A stretch of 64,000 bases of DNA from the NCBI RefSeq assembly GCF_000735345.1, contig NZ_JMPJ01000076.1, forward strand, positions 62,001-126,000, read 5' to 3'. A program made the position numbers and the translations under genes. This stretch comes from Ewingella americana ATCC 33852. GTDB taxonomy: Bacteria > Pseudomonadota > Gammaproteobacteria > Enterobacterales > Enterobacteriaceae. A model generated the notes under the pieces. The model made no database searches, had not been told where the DNA came from, and was given only the letters and a program-made list of their open reading frames with translations. This document shows positions 17,478-26,560 of this stretch, piece by piece (the first letter of the stretch is position 1; each line of letters begins with the position of its first letter).

Positions 17478-18599
17478 CTAGAAAAGTGTCGACAGTTCTG
17501 ACACGTTGAAATCTTTTAGGCCTTCGGTATTACCCTCACGCACTTTGCGCACCCACTGCGGATCACCCAAAAGGGCACGGCCTACCGCGATAAGATCAAA
17601 CTCATCCTTCTCAAGTCGCTGTACCAAATTGTCCAGACTGGCAGGGCGTACACTTTCGCCAGCAAAGGAAGAGGTAAATTCACCGGATAAGCCGACAGAA
17701 CCCACGCTGATGGTGGTGGCACCGGTCAGTTTCTTCGCCCAGCCAGCAAAATTCAGCCCCTCTTTGCCATCAATCTGCGGGAATTCAGGTTCCCAGAAGC
17801 GACGCTGGGAACAGTGGAGAATATCCACACCTGCCTCGACCAGCGGCATCAACCATTTAGACATAGCATCCGGTGTATCGGCCATACGGACATCGTAGTA
17901 GTTAATTTTCCACTGACTGAGACGCAAAATAATGGGGAAATCGGGACCGACGGCTTTACGCATGCTCTCGACCACTTCGGCAGCAAAGCGGGTGCGTTGT
18001 TTGAGGGTGGCTCCACCATAGGCGTCGGTGCGCAGGTTAGTCTCCGCCCAAAAGAACTGATCCAATAGATAGCCGCTCGCGCCATGGATCTCTACGGTGT
18101 CGAAGCCTAGCCGCTTGGCGTCAACCATCCCCTGACTAAATGCGGCAATGGTATCGGCAATATCCTCTTCGGACATGGTTACGCCGTGAGATATTTTGGG
18201 AGCAAGCAGGCCAGACGGACTTTCTGCCGGATTATCCGCCGTTGCATCGCTGTCCACTCCGGCCATTGCCCCCACGTGCCACAGCTGCGGGCCCATTTTC
18301 CCACCCGCAGCATGAACCTCTTCTATCACATTTTTCCATCCCGTTAATGGGGCATCGCCATAGAAAAAAGGCACTCCTTGTTCATTTCTTGCGGCGGGGC
18401 GATTAATCGCCGTGCCTTCCGAAATAATCAGCCCAACGTCATTCTCCGCGCGTCGACGATAATATTGCGCGACATCCTCACCCGGCACACCCTGTGGAGA
18501 AAATTTACGGGTCATGGGAGCCATCACGATGCGGTTGTTCAAATGCAGTGATTTTATGGTTAATGGCTGGAAAAGCGCGTCTAACTTTGATGAAGGCAT
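17478..18599 (-). CDS. NADH:flavin oxidoreductase, Old Yellow Enzyme family
   Basis: FMN-dependent ene-reductase-type TIM barrel, 373 residues from the ATG at 18599, which has CGGAG eight bases upstream; the longer frame to 18656 adds residues unlike the family. Marks include F-Q-P-L-T-I near the start, N-R-I-V-M-A-P-M-T-R near 22-31, Q-L-W-H-V-G near 104-109, and H-G-A-S-G-Y-L-L-D-Q-F near 172-182, which carries active-site residues. The divergent HxlR gene probably controls it, as is common for such pairs (electrophile or quinone sensing). The natural substrate is not known. Confidence 0.9.
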   Translation of the reverse strand: MPSSKLDALFQPLTIKSLHLNNRIVMAPMTRKFSPQGVPGEDVAQYYRRRAENDVGLIISEGTAINRPAARNEQGVPFFYGDAPLTGWKNVIEEVHAAGGKMGPQLWHVGAMAGVDSDATADNPAESPSGLLAPKISHGVTMSEEDIADTIAAFSQGMVDAKRLGFDTVEIHGASGYLLDQFFWAETNLRTDAYGGATLKQRTRFAAEVVESMRKAVGPDFPIILRLSQWKINYYDVRMADTPDAMSKWLMPLVEAGVDILHCSQRRFWEPEFPQIDGKEGLNFAGWAKKLTGATTISVGSVGLSGEFTSSFAGESVRPASLDNLVQRLEKDEFDLIAVGRALLGDPQWVRKVREGNTEGLKDFNVSELSTLF

Positions 18600-18698
18600 G
18601 ATGCGAACTCCGGGTAGGTTGGAGCTTGATAGTATCGAATGTATACTTAATATCAATTAGGCACTTTAAAGGTATTAGGTACCCAAAAAGGAACCACG

Positions 18699-19070
18699 AT
18701 GACCAAAATGAACGATGATGAAATCCAAAGGGCTTGTACTACGCGCCTGTTGTTAGAACAGATCACGGATAAATGGTCCATCGTTGTGCTGTGCGCATTA
18801 TCCAAAGGACCATTACGTTTCAATGAGATAAAACGTCGTCTTGAGGGGATCACGCAGAAAACCCTCACTCAATGCCTGAGAAAGCTTGAGCGCAGTGGGA
18901 TCTTGGTTCGCGAAGTCTTACCGGTTTCGCCCGTGGCGGTGATCTACAGCGTCACTCCGTTGGGCCGCACGCTGGAGAAACCCTTTTTTGCTCTGTTTGA
19001 GTGGACACAAAATAGCCTTGCAGAAGTGACCAAAGCCCAGCAGGCATACGATCAGCGGGAAGGTCTTTGA
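18699..19070 (+). CDS. HxlR-family winged-helix regulator
   Basis: A 123-residue DNA-binding protein of the HxlR/MarR-like group. The core D-K-W-S-I-V-V-L-C-A-L-S-K-G-P-L-R-F-N-E-I-K near residues 24-45 and I-T-Q-K-T-L-T-Q-C-L-R-K-L-E near 50-64 are hallmarks. A Cys at residue 13 sits where redox-sensing members carry one. It faces the Old Yellow Enzyme gene across a ~100-bp AT-rich gap that contains GTATAC and other short dyads, a likely operator site. Confidence 0.88.
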   Translation: MTKMNDDEIQRACTTRLLLEQITDKWSIVVLCALSKGPLRFNEIKRRLEGITQKTLTQCLRKLERSGILVREVLPVSPVAVIYSVTPLGRTLEKPFFALFEWTQNSLAEVTKAQQAYDQREGL

Positions 19071-19113
19071 CTAAACCCAATATCAGATTTTTATTTTTAA
19101 GCATGGTTGAACG

Positions 19114-19575
19114 TCACTTCAACAGCGTGCTTAACAGCTGTTTGGATACAGGCACCAACCCAACTTGCAGGCCAAACGGCTTGAACAATTTGTTGATGAT
19201 GTCAGAGGTATAATTACCTTTGTCGTTCTCGACGTCTGACAAGGTTTTCCTTGAGACAGCAACCAATTTTGCATAAGCATCCTGCTTCAGGTTCAGCACC
19301 TCGATCCGCAACTTTTTCAACGCACCGCCCTGTGTTAACTCGCCCAATAGCAGCTGTTTAATGATGCCATGCATCACGGCTTGCCGGTCCTGAGTGCTTA
19401 CAGCTGTTGAGCTTTTAGATACTCTTTGCCGAGTAGGAGTACGCGAGGAACTCTCTGCCATCGTTGCTGGCTTTTCGACCGGAGAATCTGAGGCATTTTG
19501 CAACAGCTTCTGCCTTTCCCGAATTTTGCGAATGGTCTCTTTCGCCGAGACCGGGGCCGATTCATGACCTTTCAT
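19114..19575 (-). CDS. HipB-like XRE antitoxin with N-terminal extension
   Basis: A 153-residue protein from an ATG that overlaps the stop of the hipA-like gene (ATGA at 19572-19575). The C-terminal ~85 residues hold a helix-turn-helix of HipB/XRE type (L-K-Q-D-A-Y-A-K-L-V-A-V-S-R-K-T-L-S-D-V-E-N-D-K-G). The first ~65 residues are polar and low in complexity, rich in Ser, Lys and Arg, and are not part of a standard HipB. It probably binds and neutralises the kinase and represses the operon. The antitoxin follows the toxin, the reverse of classical hipBA. Confidence 0.75.
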   Translation of the reverse strand: MKGHESAPVSAKETIRKIRERQKLLQNASDSPVEKPATMAESSSRTPTRQRVSKSSTAVSTQDRQAVMHGIIKQLLLGELTQGGALKKLRIEVLNLKQDAYAKLVAVSRKTLSDVENDKGNYTSDIINKLFKPFGLQVGLVPVSKQLLSTLLK

Positions 19576-20921
19576 AGCAGCCCCCAACGACGCAATTTTT
19601 CAGCGATAAAGTCAAAGCCGATCCCCGGCATGTTAATAATCTGTTCGGGCACGCCTCTTTCCACCAATCTTGCTTTAAGGCCGAGGAGCTGTTGAGCCGT
19701 TTCCCTCAAAGCATCTAATAGGGTTTCTGCCGGAACAAGGTCATCAAGCGCTGCCGCAATACCTGCAAAATCATACTCACCACCGATTTCTAATGGCGCA
19801 CTCCATTTAGTGGTTCGGGCTATTCCTTCGGGGTCAGCTTTCATCGGGGCGAAATCGTATATCGGCGCCAGACGAATGATGTGTTCATCCTTGAGCAGCG
19901 ACGTGTTACGCCCATGGTTATCACTATTGCCAAAGATAATATTGAGCAAATCGCGGCGCACCCATTCAATCACAAAGGCGGGAACATCAAAGTCAAAACC
20001 CTGTTCAATCACGGTGTCGCTGTGGGTGATTTTATTGATAAGCGCCCTGATGGCTTCCTCATGATACAGCGTCGTGCCGGGCGCTTTTCTTAATGCCGAA
20101 TAGACTGACTCCATGCCAAAGCGCTTGATGTGGCTATCATCTGCAAAGCAAATATCAAATCTAGGCAGCCATAAAGAAGGGTAGTTCAGGCCTTCCTCAA
20201 GACGCATATGCTGAGTTGGGATGGTATCAAAACCCATTGCCGCAAGTTCGTGGTAGAAATGGAACTCAGCCCGCAGAATATTGCAGTCAACCTCACTACG
20301 GTTGCCGCGCGGGAATTTCACCAAATAGTGTGTATCTCGATTGAGTGAATCGTTCTGGTAGGTATCAATCCAGATTTGACCATGCTGGCTGCATCTTAGT
20401 AACAGTTTTGGTGCTTCGCCGCCCGCACCTGTCGCACCCCCGGCGGCAGCTCCGCGCTGCTGGGCGTAATCCAGAAAATCTGAGGCTCTATTTTTCACAT
20501 CATCGAGGGTGAAAAAGAGCTGTTCAGCCTGAGGATGATAGTCGGGGAGGGACTCTTTAATTCTCAAATTACCGACCGGCGACATGGTGCCGTGGCGCAG
20601 TAATACGAAATCCTGTTGGTCGGCCGCCATGCCTTCAAGATCCAGATAGTTTGCCCAATAGCGCCTGCTGGCACCGCTCGGAATAATATCATCAAGGAAT
20701 TTCAGCCAGCCGCGTGGCCCGTCGTTCTCAAAGAACAGAGAAACAGGGTGATTCAGTGACACCGCGTGATTATCATCGCGGCCGAGATTTTCAACGGCAT
20801 AGTCCGAATCATAATGGAGTTCAGTGACTCGAAAGGCGTTGTCTTCGCTTTCGGGGAAGGTGATGTGCGCCATATCCACCCATTGATTTTGCAGGAAAAC
20901 TTGTAGCGTTAAATATTCCAT
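19572..20921 (-). CDS. HipA-like serine/threonine kinase toxin
   Basis: HipA-domain kinase of 449 residues; family members phosphorylate translation factors such as glutamyl-tRNA synthetase and cause growth arrest. Visible elements: a glycine-rich loop G-A-G-G-E-A-P-K-L near 166-174, the Lys in Y-L-V-K-F-P-R-G near 200, the catalytic N-I-I-F-G-N-S-D-N-H-G-R-N near 328-340, and the metal-binding P-I-Y-D-F-A-P near 354-360. All kinase residues expected for an active enzyme appear present. It is the first gene of a two-gene operon with the HipB-like gene. Confidence 0.85.
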   Translation of the reverse strand: MEYLTLQVFLQNQWVDMAHITFPESEDNAFRVTELHYDSDYAVENLGRDDNHAVSLNHPVSLFFENDGPRGWLKFLDDIIPSGASRRYWANYLDLEGMAADQQDFVLLRHGTMSPVGNLRIKESLPDYHPQAEQLFFTLDDVKNRASDFLDYAQQRGAAAGGATGAGGEAPKLLLRCSQHGQIWIDTYQNDSLNRDTHYLVKFPRGNRSEVDCNILRAEFHFYHELAAMGFDTIPTQHMRLEEGLNYPSLWLPRFDICFADDSHIKRFGMESVYSALRKAPGTTLYHEEAIRALINKITHSDTVIEQGFDFDVPAFVIEWVRRDLLNIIFGNSDNHGRNTSLLKDEHIIRLAPIYDFAPMKADPEGIARTTKWSAPLEIGGEYDFAGIAAALDDLVPAETLLDALRETAQQLLGLKARLVERGVPEQIINMPGIGFDFIAEKLRRWGLL

Positions 20922-21111
20922 ACGGATCCCCAGAAAGTCTTATGAGTAGTAGAGTACTCGTTAACTCATGTAAATTCAATTTTTGTCACTTATAGCACTC
21001 ATTAATTGCTCTGCAAGATTTTATTGTTACTTATACCACTCATTGTCTATCTTCAAGGTTAGGACCTTAACGTCAGCGCCAACAGATGACCACATCGCCA
21101 GCGTTAATAAT

Positions 21112-21145
21112 GAAAAAGGCCTGCTTGATGAAAGCAGGCCTTTTG
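21112..21145 (-). terminator. Terminator after srfC
   Basis: AAAAGGCCTGCTT and AAAGCAGGCCTTTT pair around a short loop. On the minus strand it lies just past the srfC stop. The A and T runs could also stop plus-strand transcripts. Confidence 0.9.
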
Positions 21146-21161
21146 TCAGTCTGGGGTCCGG

Positions 21162-23558
21162 CTAGTCGCCGCGTATCTGCTGCAAAATCTCTCCCAGCTT
21201 CTCGCGCTGTACTAGCGGAATTTCGCGTCCGGCGGAATATCCGGCGTTTTGGATAATCACGTCATTGAGCGCCACTAACCAGTCATAAATATAGAACGCG
21301 GTGTTATTGGCCGGGGTCAGCGTCAGCTTGGTTAAACGCTGGGAGCTGCTCCAGTTTTTCGGCGGCTTGGCGAAGATTTTGTGGCCACGGTTAATGCGGC
21401 TGTCCGGGCGCTGCGACTCTTCAATCTGCAAGAAGCCGAGCCAAGCCACAAAGTCACCCATCACCGTCAGCACGCGTGACACCTGCCGATCGGCCTGACT
21501 TTCGCTGGCCGCCACGGATTGCTGAGTCTCTTCCAGCACGCCAGACAGCATGCCCGCGACGTCCATCCGCACTCCGGCGGTGATCACCTCTTCCACCAGC
21601 ATTTCGACTCCCGGCTTGCCGATGCCGAGCAGATCCACCAGCGGCGCATTGTCCGGCAGCCCGCGCAGATGGTTAATCCAGTAGTGCTGGGTTTGGCGTG
21701 CGAAGTCGGTTTCCGCGGCAGGCTGCTGGCTGGCGTGCTGCTCCTCGACCGGCGCATCCAGCGGTTCGTCGCTGAACAGGTCGATGCTGATCCCAATACC
21801 AAAAGTCTCGGTCAGAGCTGGGGCAGTCGCGCCGCTGCTGGTAACGCTGGCCGTGGGCTGAACCTCGAACTGCTGCAAGTAGAGGCGGCGCAGATCTTCG
21901 CGGGCGGGCAGCAGGCGCTCGAGCAGTTCGCCATGAACCCCCGCGCGGGTTTGCAGCGCTTTTAGCAAGCTTTCGGCAATTTTCTGCTTCTGGGCTAGCT
22001 CTTGCTCGTTTGAAGAAGGCAGCCAGCTCCCCAGCAGGTTATCGGCCAGCACGCGGCGCAACTCGTCGCGCTGCTCGCTAAGGCGCGCCTGCTTGTTGGC
22101 GGGAGTCACCTCGGCGGTGAGCCAGCTCGCCATGCGTTCAATGCCGCGTTTGTCCATCGCCAGCATGGTGCCCCAAGCATCGCCGGGGGTGCCGACGTGG
22201 CGCTGCACGGTTTCATCGAAATGCTCGCTGTGGGTGATTCGCTGGTCGAACGGCGTCAGCGCCCAAATCAGGCCCGGCTTGCGCTGGCTGCGGATTTGCG
22301 CGTTTTCACCTTGAGTCTGTTTCACCCAGTTATCCAGCGCCTTGCTGACGCTTTTCACCGCGTCGCGGTTGCCAGCGGCGGTACACACGAGCAGCGAATT
22401 GACCTGCTGATTTTCGGTGTAGCGCTCCAGCAGTCCGGCGTTTTTAGCGTGCAACAGGCCCGGCGACAGCAGGCTGTGGGTGGTGCCTAGCTCGCGGGCG
22501 TCAGCCTGCGTCGGGAACAGCAGCAGGTCAACCTGCTCAAACAGCGCTTCCTGCGGCGCGGACATTAATGGCAGCAGCAGCTCGGCGGTCAGCACCGTCA
22601 ACTCCACCAGTGAAAACTCAACCGGCTGCCCGGCTACGCCCTGATGCAGCGGGCGAACCGACAGGCTCTGACCGCGTGATTCTGTCTCATAGTCGGCGGT
22701 TAGGGTGATCGGACTCATTATCCCATCGGCCGGTAGCAGGTGGTCATCCACCAACACGCTAAGAGGCGCCAGAAGCTGCGTCGCGCCTTCCAGCTGTTGT
22801 AGGACATGAGCAAAATGGCGATAAAACGCCGTGGCGTGGCTGGCTTCGTTCCACAGGATGGAGAACAGGCGCGCGCGGTCGTCAATGCCCAGATAAGGAG
22901 CCAGCTCTACCGCCGCTGGCCAGAAGTGCAGGGCGCGCAGCCGGTCGGCTTTGGCATCCATGCGCGCCAGCATGTCCCAGATTGCCACCACGTCGTCGCC
23001 AGTCAGGCCGTCAATGGCTTCCGGCTGGCGATGCAAAGAGAGGCTGTGCAGGTGAGAGAGGATCTGCTGCTGATCCCACTCGGCGCGCGGGCCTTGGGTG
23101 GCGGCATCCAGCGCGGCAATTTTTATTAGCTCGGCTTCGTTAAGCAGCGCCAGTTGCACCGGCCACTGCGAGTCCACGCTTTCGGACTCGCGGCTAAAGC
23201 GAGTGACCAGCGTGCTAGCCTGACTGCTCGGGTTGATGTGGCTGAAGTAGTCGAGAACGCGGTCGCCCAGCAGGGTTTCCAGCCTGCCGTTTTCACCGGC
23301 GGCCAGCGCATTCAGCAGGTAAGATTTCCCCGCCTGCGAGTAACCATAAAGCCCAATCCCAGGATTCTGTGATGCTGAGATGGCAAGATTCTCTGCCTTG
23401 TGGCGCTGGCGGCGCAGCTTCAGCTTCAGGCGGTCGGCTTCCATATTCAGGCGCGGCGACTGCGAGCGGTTGCTCTCAATCCACTGCATGGCCTGGGCCA
23501 CGCCGTTGGCGACATGGGTCAGCTGGCTGCTGAGAAGTTCGGAATGGGTAGAAGTCAT
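21162..23558 (-). CDS. srfC: SrfC-like putative virulence protein with P-loop
   Basis: Third gene of srfABC, 798 residues. An N-terminal helical, basic segment leads into a Walker A motif G-Y-S-Q-A-G-K-S near residues 72-79, so it may bind nucleotide like a GTPase/dynamin-type protein; the rest is long, leucine-rich and mostly helical. SrfC was named in Salmonella as a factor of the SsrB regulon; its biochemical role is unknown. Its ATG overlaps the srfB stop (ATGA). Bases 23355-23394, coding for residues ~55-68 just before the P-loop, match the GATT/AATC 8-bp grid found next to parF. Confidence 0.85.
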   Translation of the reverse strand: MTSTHSELLSSQLTHVANGVAQAMQWIESNRSQSPRLNMEADRLKLKLRRQRHKAENLAISASQNPGIGLYGYSQAGKSYLLNALAAGENGRLETLLGDRVLDYFSHINPSSQASTLVTRFSRESESVDSQWPVQLALLNEAELIKIAALDAATQGPRAEWDQQQILSHLHSLSLHRQPEAIDGLTGDDVVAIWDMLARMDAKADRLRALHFWPAAVELAPYLGIDDRARLFSILWNEASHATAFYRHFAHVLQQLEGATQLLAPLSVLVDDHLLPADGIMSPITLTADYETESRGQSLSVRPLHQGVAGQPVEFSLVELTVLTAELLLPLMSAPQEALFEQVDLLLFPTQADARELGTTHSLLSPGLLHAKNAGLLERYTENQQVNSLLVCTAAGNRDAVKSVSKALDNWVKQTQGENAQIRSQRKPGLIWALTPFDQRITHSEHFDETVQRHVGTPGDAWGTMLAMDKRGIERMASWLTAEVTPANKQARLSEQRDELRRVLADNLLGSWLPSSNEQELAQKQKIAESLLKALQTRAGVHGELLERLLPAREDLRRLYLQQFEVQPTASVTSSGATAPALTETFGIGISIDLFSDEPLDAPVEEQHASQQPAAETDFARQTQHYWINHLRGLPDNAPLVDLLGIGKPGVEMLVEEVITAGVRMDVAGMLSGVLEETQQSVAASESQADRQVSRVLTVMGDFVAWLGFLQIEESQRPDSRINRGHKIFAKPPKNWSSSQRLTKLTLTPANNTAFYIYDWLVALNDVIIQNAGYSAGREIPLVQREKLGEILQQIRGD
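23355..23394. repeat. Five-unit GATT/AATC-type grid inside srfC
   Basis: Slots at 23355 (AATC), 23363 (GATT), 23371 (GATG), 23379 (GATG) and 23387 (GATT) lie exactly 8 bp apart. Three are exact boxes and two are the same one-base variant common in the main array. The reading frame is kept. Confidence 0.45.
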
Positions 23559-26557
23559 TTCTTAAATACGCTCCCGCTGTCGATCCAGTAATGAGTGGCA
23601 CCTGAGCCACTGGCCGCCAGCGTGTTCAATTTCAGTCGCAGATGGTCGATTGGCACCGGCGTGCCGTCCTGAAGCGCCGCTTGGGCAATTTCCACCTGCT
23701 CCGGGCTGTCGCCATCGCCCTGTTTGCTGACTTTAAGCTTCAGCGTCAGCACGTTATCACCGGCAATGCGTCGCGCCAGCTTATGGTCGTTAATCGACAA
23801 GGTATAGAGCGGCGAGGCGGGCCAGCGGTCATTATCCAACTGGCGGAAACCTAGGCACAGCGGGCCGCGCATCTGGAAACTCACCTCTTGGCTGAGCTGG
23901 AAATCAGGCTGGTCGAGGTCAATATCGCTGTAATAAACGTTCTCCCCGGTCAGCGCATTATTGCTGTCGAGCATGCCGAGATAGCGAATGGTCGAGTACG
24001 GCTGGAAATCCCCGGCTTTGAAATAGAAGCTGTTGAGTCGCAGGTCCAGCGACAGCAGGCAGAGCATCGCGCCCACCGCGGCGGTGGATTTCGGGTTCTC
24101 AATGCGGCCTAACTTGTTAAACGGATACCAATCGCTGGTGTGATAGCCATCAAGGGACAAAATGCGGTTGGCCGGTAACGGCTGAAGCAGGCGGAACAGC
24201 GCCTGAATGCCCGGGAAGCGGGAAGGGCGGCCGGTCAGCAGCAGCACGTCACACGAGTAAAGCGCCACCACTTCGCACAGCGAGCGCAGCTGCTGGGTAA
24301 TGTGCATGCGCGGCGACAAAAACTCGGCGTGCAGCTTGCTCAGATTGAGGATTAACGGCACTTGTAGAATGTCGAACGGCGCGGCGTCGTTGCGCAGTTC
24401 GCGCTGCACTTCGCTATTAATGTGGTCGCGGACTTTTTGTGTCGGCAGCTGCTCGAGCAGGTCACTGAAGCGCGTTTCGATTTCGGCGCTGGTGTCTAAC
24501 GGGTCGAAGCTTTCATAGGCTTCGAGGATCGCGCGGCCTACCGGCATGAAGATCTGCAAAGTCACCTGCTGGCGCAGAATCGACAGGCCGTCCATCCGGC
24601 CTTCGTGGCCGAACAGCTTATCCATCAGCGGCTCGGGGTTGGCGATACCGGCTTTCTTCAGCGCGCCTTGCAGCGCAGGCAGCACGTAGAGCTGGATCAC
24701 GTCGAGCAGGATGTCATCTCCCGCCACTTTAAAGCCTTCGCGGAACAGTAAACGTGGAAGGATTTTCACGTTATTGCCCACGCCGTCGTCCAGCCAATAC
24801 TGAGTGATAGCCAAGTCGGTGGTGCCGCCGCCAATATCAATGGAGGCGATGCGCAGGGTTTTGCCGACGGTTTCCCCCTCGGCGAGCTCTTTGTCCGGGC
24901 GCGCCATGCTGGCAAAGAACGCCTCGGTGCGCCCGGCAAAATTCACCTGCGATTCATTATATAAGTAGACCATTTGGCCGCAGGTGGCTTCGTCCCACTC
25001 CATCTGCACCTCTGGCACCGGAACCTGACTTAGCGCGCGCTGGCTTGCCGTGGCGAACTCTTCATCGGCCGGGTGCCAGCCCATGGCTTTCCACACCACG
25101 CCAATGGCTTCGAGCATGCGGCGGCGGAAGATCTCGCGCTCCGGTTTTGGCATCGCCGAAGGCAGCGTCAGGATGATATTGCGCAGCTGGCGCGGCGCTC
25201 CCGAGTGGATCATTTTCATCCGCTGCGCGGCGCTGTTGATTTGCATCAGCGCCTGCGCCAGCAGCTCGGAGAGCATAAAGGTCATGATTGAGCTGCGGCT
25301 GTAGTGCGGCGAGAACACCGGCAGGCGTTCGTCCACCGGCACGGTAAACAGCGGCTGGCCTTCATCATTGAACAGATAAGTTTGCGGCAGCGCAGTGGCC
25401 GCTGGCTCCTGCGCGGAACGCCCGCTGCTCTGGCTAAATCGCCAGCCCGGGGCGTAGCTCTCTTCATCCCACAGGTAGCGGCGCGGGCTAGAAAGCCCGG
25501 TAGAGCCTTCGGTACCTTGACGCGTCAGCGCCATGCGGCTGGCTTCACGCCCGACGCGCACGATGGAAGGCCATGCAAAGGCGTCGTCGCGGCCACTTTC
25601 CACCGAGAAGTTCTGCTTGCCGAAATGGGCTTCGGCGAACTCAATGCGGCTTTCGAACAGTTCGTTGTAGAGCTGGTGGGGCTGGCTCAAGTCACGAATT
25701 TGCAGCTCATAAGTCTGCTTCAGCCCGTTGCTTTCGTCCGGGCTCTCTTCCACCAAAATCCCGCAGGTGTGCGAGTTGCCGACGTCCAGAATCAGATCCA
25801 CATTGATCGCCGGTTCTTGCAGGGTGCTGGTGCTGATTTTGATTTCAGGAATAGACAGCTGGGTGCCGAGCATTTCCAGCAGATTCAGGTAGTGCGCCTG
25901 ATACTCAAACTCGCGCAGCGCGGATTTGATATCACGCGGATTGCGGTTTTCGCGCTGAATCGCCTGTTGGCTAAATACCTCGCGCAGCCAGCCGTCGACC
26001 CACGTCAGGTCGAGGAAGTCACTCAGCTCATCATTATAAAAAGCCAGCGCAAAGCTGCTGCCGGTCTTGATGTCGTTATCGTTTGGCGTCAGCTGCTCGG
26101 GCTGTTGGCCTTCTTCCACTTCAGCCGCGTCAGCAGCAACCTTGGTATCGAAAGCCAAAATGATGCGATGGGTGTGGCCTTCGTTATCCGGCTTATCCAG
26201 CGCAATCACCTGCATCCGCGCCCAGTTATCCGGGCCGCCGGAGAAATTGCGCGGCGGGGTAAAGCGCAGGAAAGGCAGCGGCAGCCAAATTTTCTCCAGC
26301 AGCGCGAGAGACTGGGCCAGCGAAATACTCGATTCCGGGCGCACCACTTCAACCTGCGCCCCCGGCACCGGCAAGGAGTATTTGCCGGTCAGCGGGTCGT
26401 GGTCGAGGCGCAGCAGCGGGCCATTGGCACTTTTGCGCACAAATTTGGACGGCAGATCTTCATCAATCTGCGGCGTAAGGGCGAAGTCCAAAAACTGGAT
26501 CCCGCTGTTCTTAATCAGCGTAATACGCTGTTTGTAATCAGGAATAGATGCCAGCAT
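23555..26557 (-). CDS. srfB: SrfB-like putative virulence protein, Hsp70/actin-like ATPase fold
   Basis: Second gene of srfABC, exactly 1000 residues. Two stretches point to the actin/Hsp70/sugar-kinase fold: L-D-V-G-N-S-H-T-C-G near 253-262 (phosphate-1 type) and I-D-I-G-G-G-T-T-D-L near 574-583 (phosphate-2 type). L-L-T-G-R-P-S-R-F-P-G-I near 773-784 resembles the adenosine motif. An ATP-driven role is therefore likely. It starts three bases after the srfA stop and overlaps srfC, so the three are one tight operon. A long antisense frame covers much of this gene but is a codon-bias shadow. Confidence 0.87.
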   Translation of the reverse strand: MLASIPDYKQRITLIKNSGIQFLDFALTPQIDEDLPSKFVRKSANGPLLRLDHDPLTGKYSLPVPGAQVEVVRPESSISLAQSLALLEKIWLPLPFLRFTPPRNFSGGPDNWARMQVIALDKPDNEGHTHRIILAFDTKVAADAAEVEEGQQPEQLTPNDNDIKTGSSFALAFYNDELSDFLDLTWVDGWLREVFSQQAIQRENRNPRDIKSALREFEYQAHYLNLLEMLGTQLSIPEIKISTSTLQEPAINVDLILDVGNSHTCGILVEESPDESNGLKQTYELQIRDLSQPHQLYNELFESRIEFAEAHFGKQNFSVESGRDDAFAWPSIVRVGREASRMALTRQGTEGSTGLSSPRRYLWDEESYAPGWRFSQSSGRSAQEPAATALPQTYLFNDEGQPLFTVPVDERLPVFSPHYSRSSIMTFMLSELLAQALMQINSAAQRMKMIHSGAPRQLRNIILTLPSAMPKPEREIFRRRMLEAIGVVWKAMGWHPADEEFATASQRALSQVPVPEVQMEWDEATCGQMVYLYNESQVNFAGRTEAFFASMARPDKELAEGETVGKTLRIASIDIGGGTTDLAITQYWLDDGVGNNVKILPRLLFREGFKVAGDDILLDVIQLYVLPALQGALKKAGIANPEPLMDKLFGHEGRMDGLSILRQQVTLQIFMPVGRAILEAYESFDPLDTSAEIETRFSDLLEQLPTQKVRDHINSEVQRELRNDAAPFDILQVPLILNLSKLHAEFLSPRMHITQQLRSLCEVVALYSCDVLLLTGRPSRFPGIQALFRLLQPLPANRILSLDGYHTSDWYPFNKLGRIENPKSTAAVGAMLCLLSLDLRLNSFYFKAGDFQPYSTIRYLGMLDSNNALTGENVYYSDIDLDQPDFQLSQEVSFQMRGPLCLGFRQLDNDRWPASPLYTLSINDHKLARRIAGDNVLTLKLKVSKQGDGDSPEQVEIAQAALQDGTPVPIDHLRLKLNTLAASGSGATHYWIDSGSVFKK

Positions 26558-26560
26558 CGG

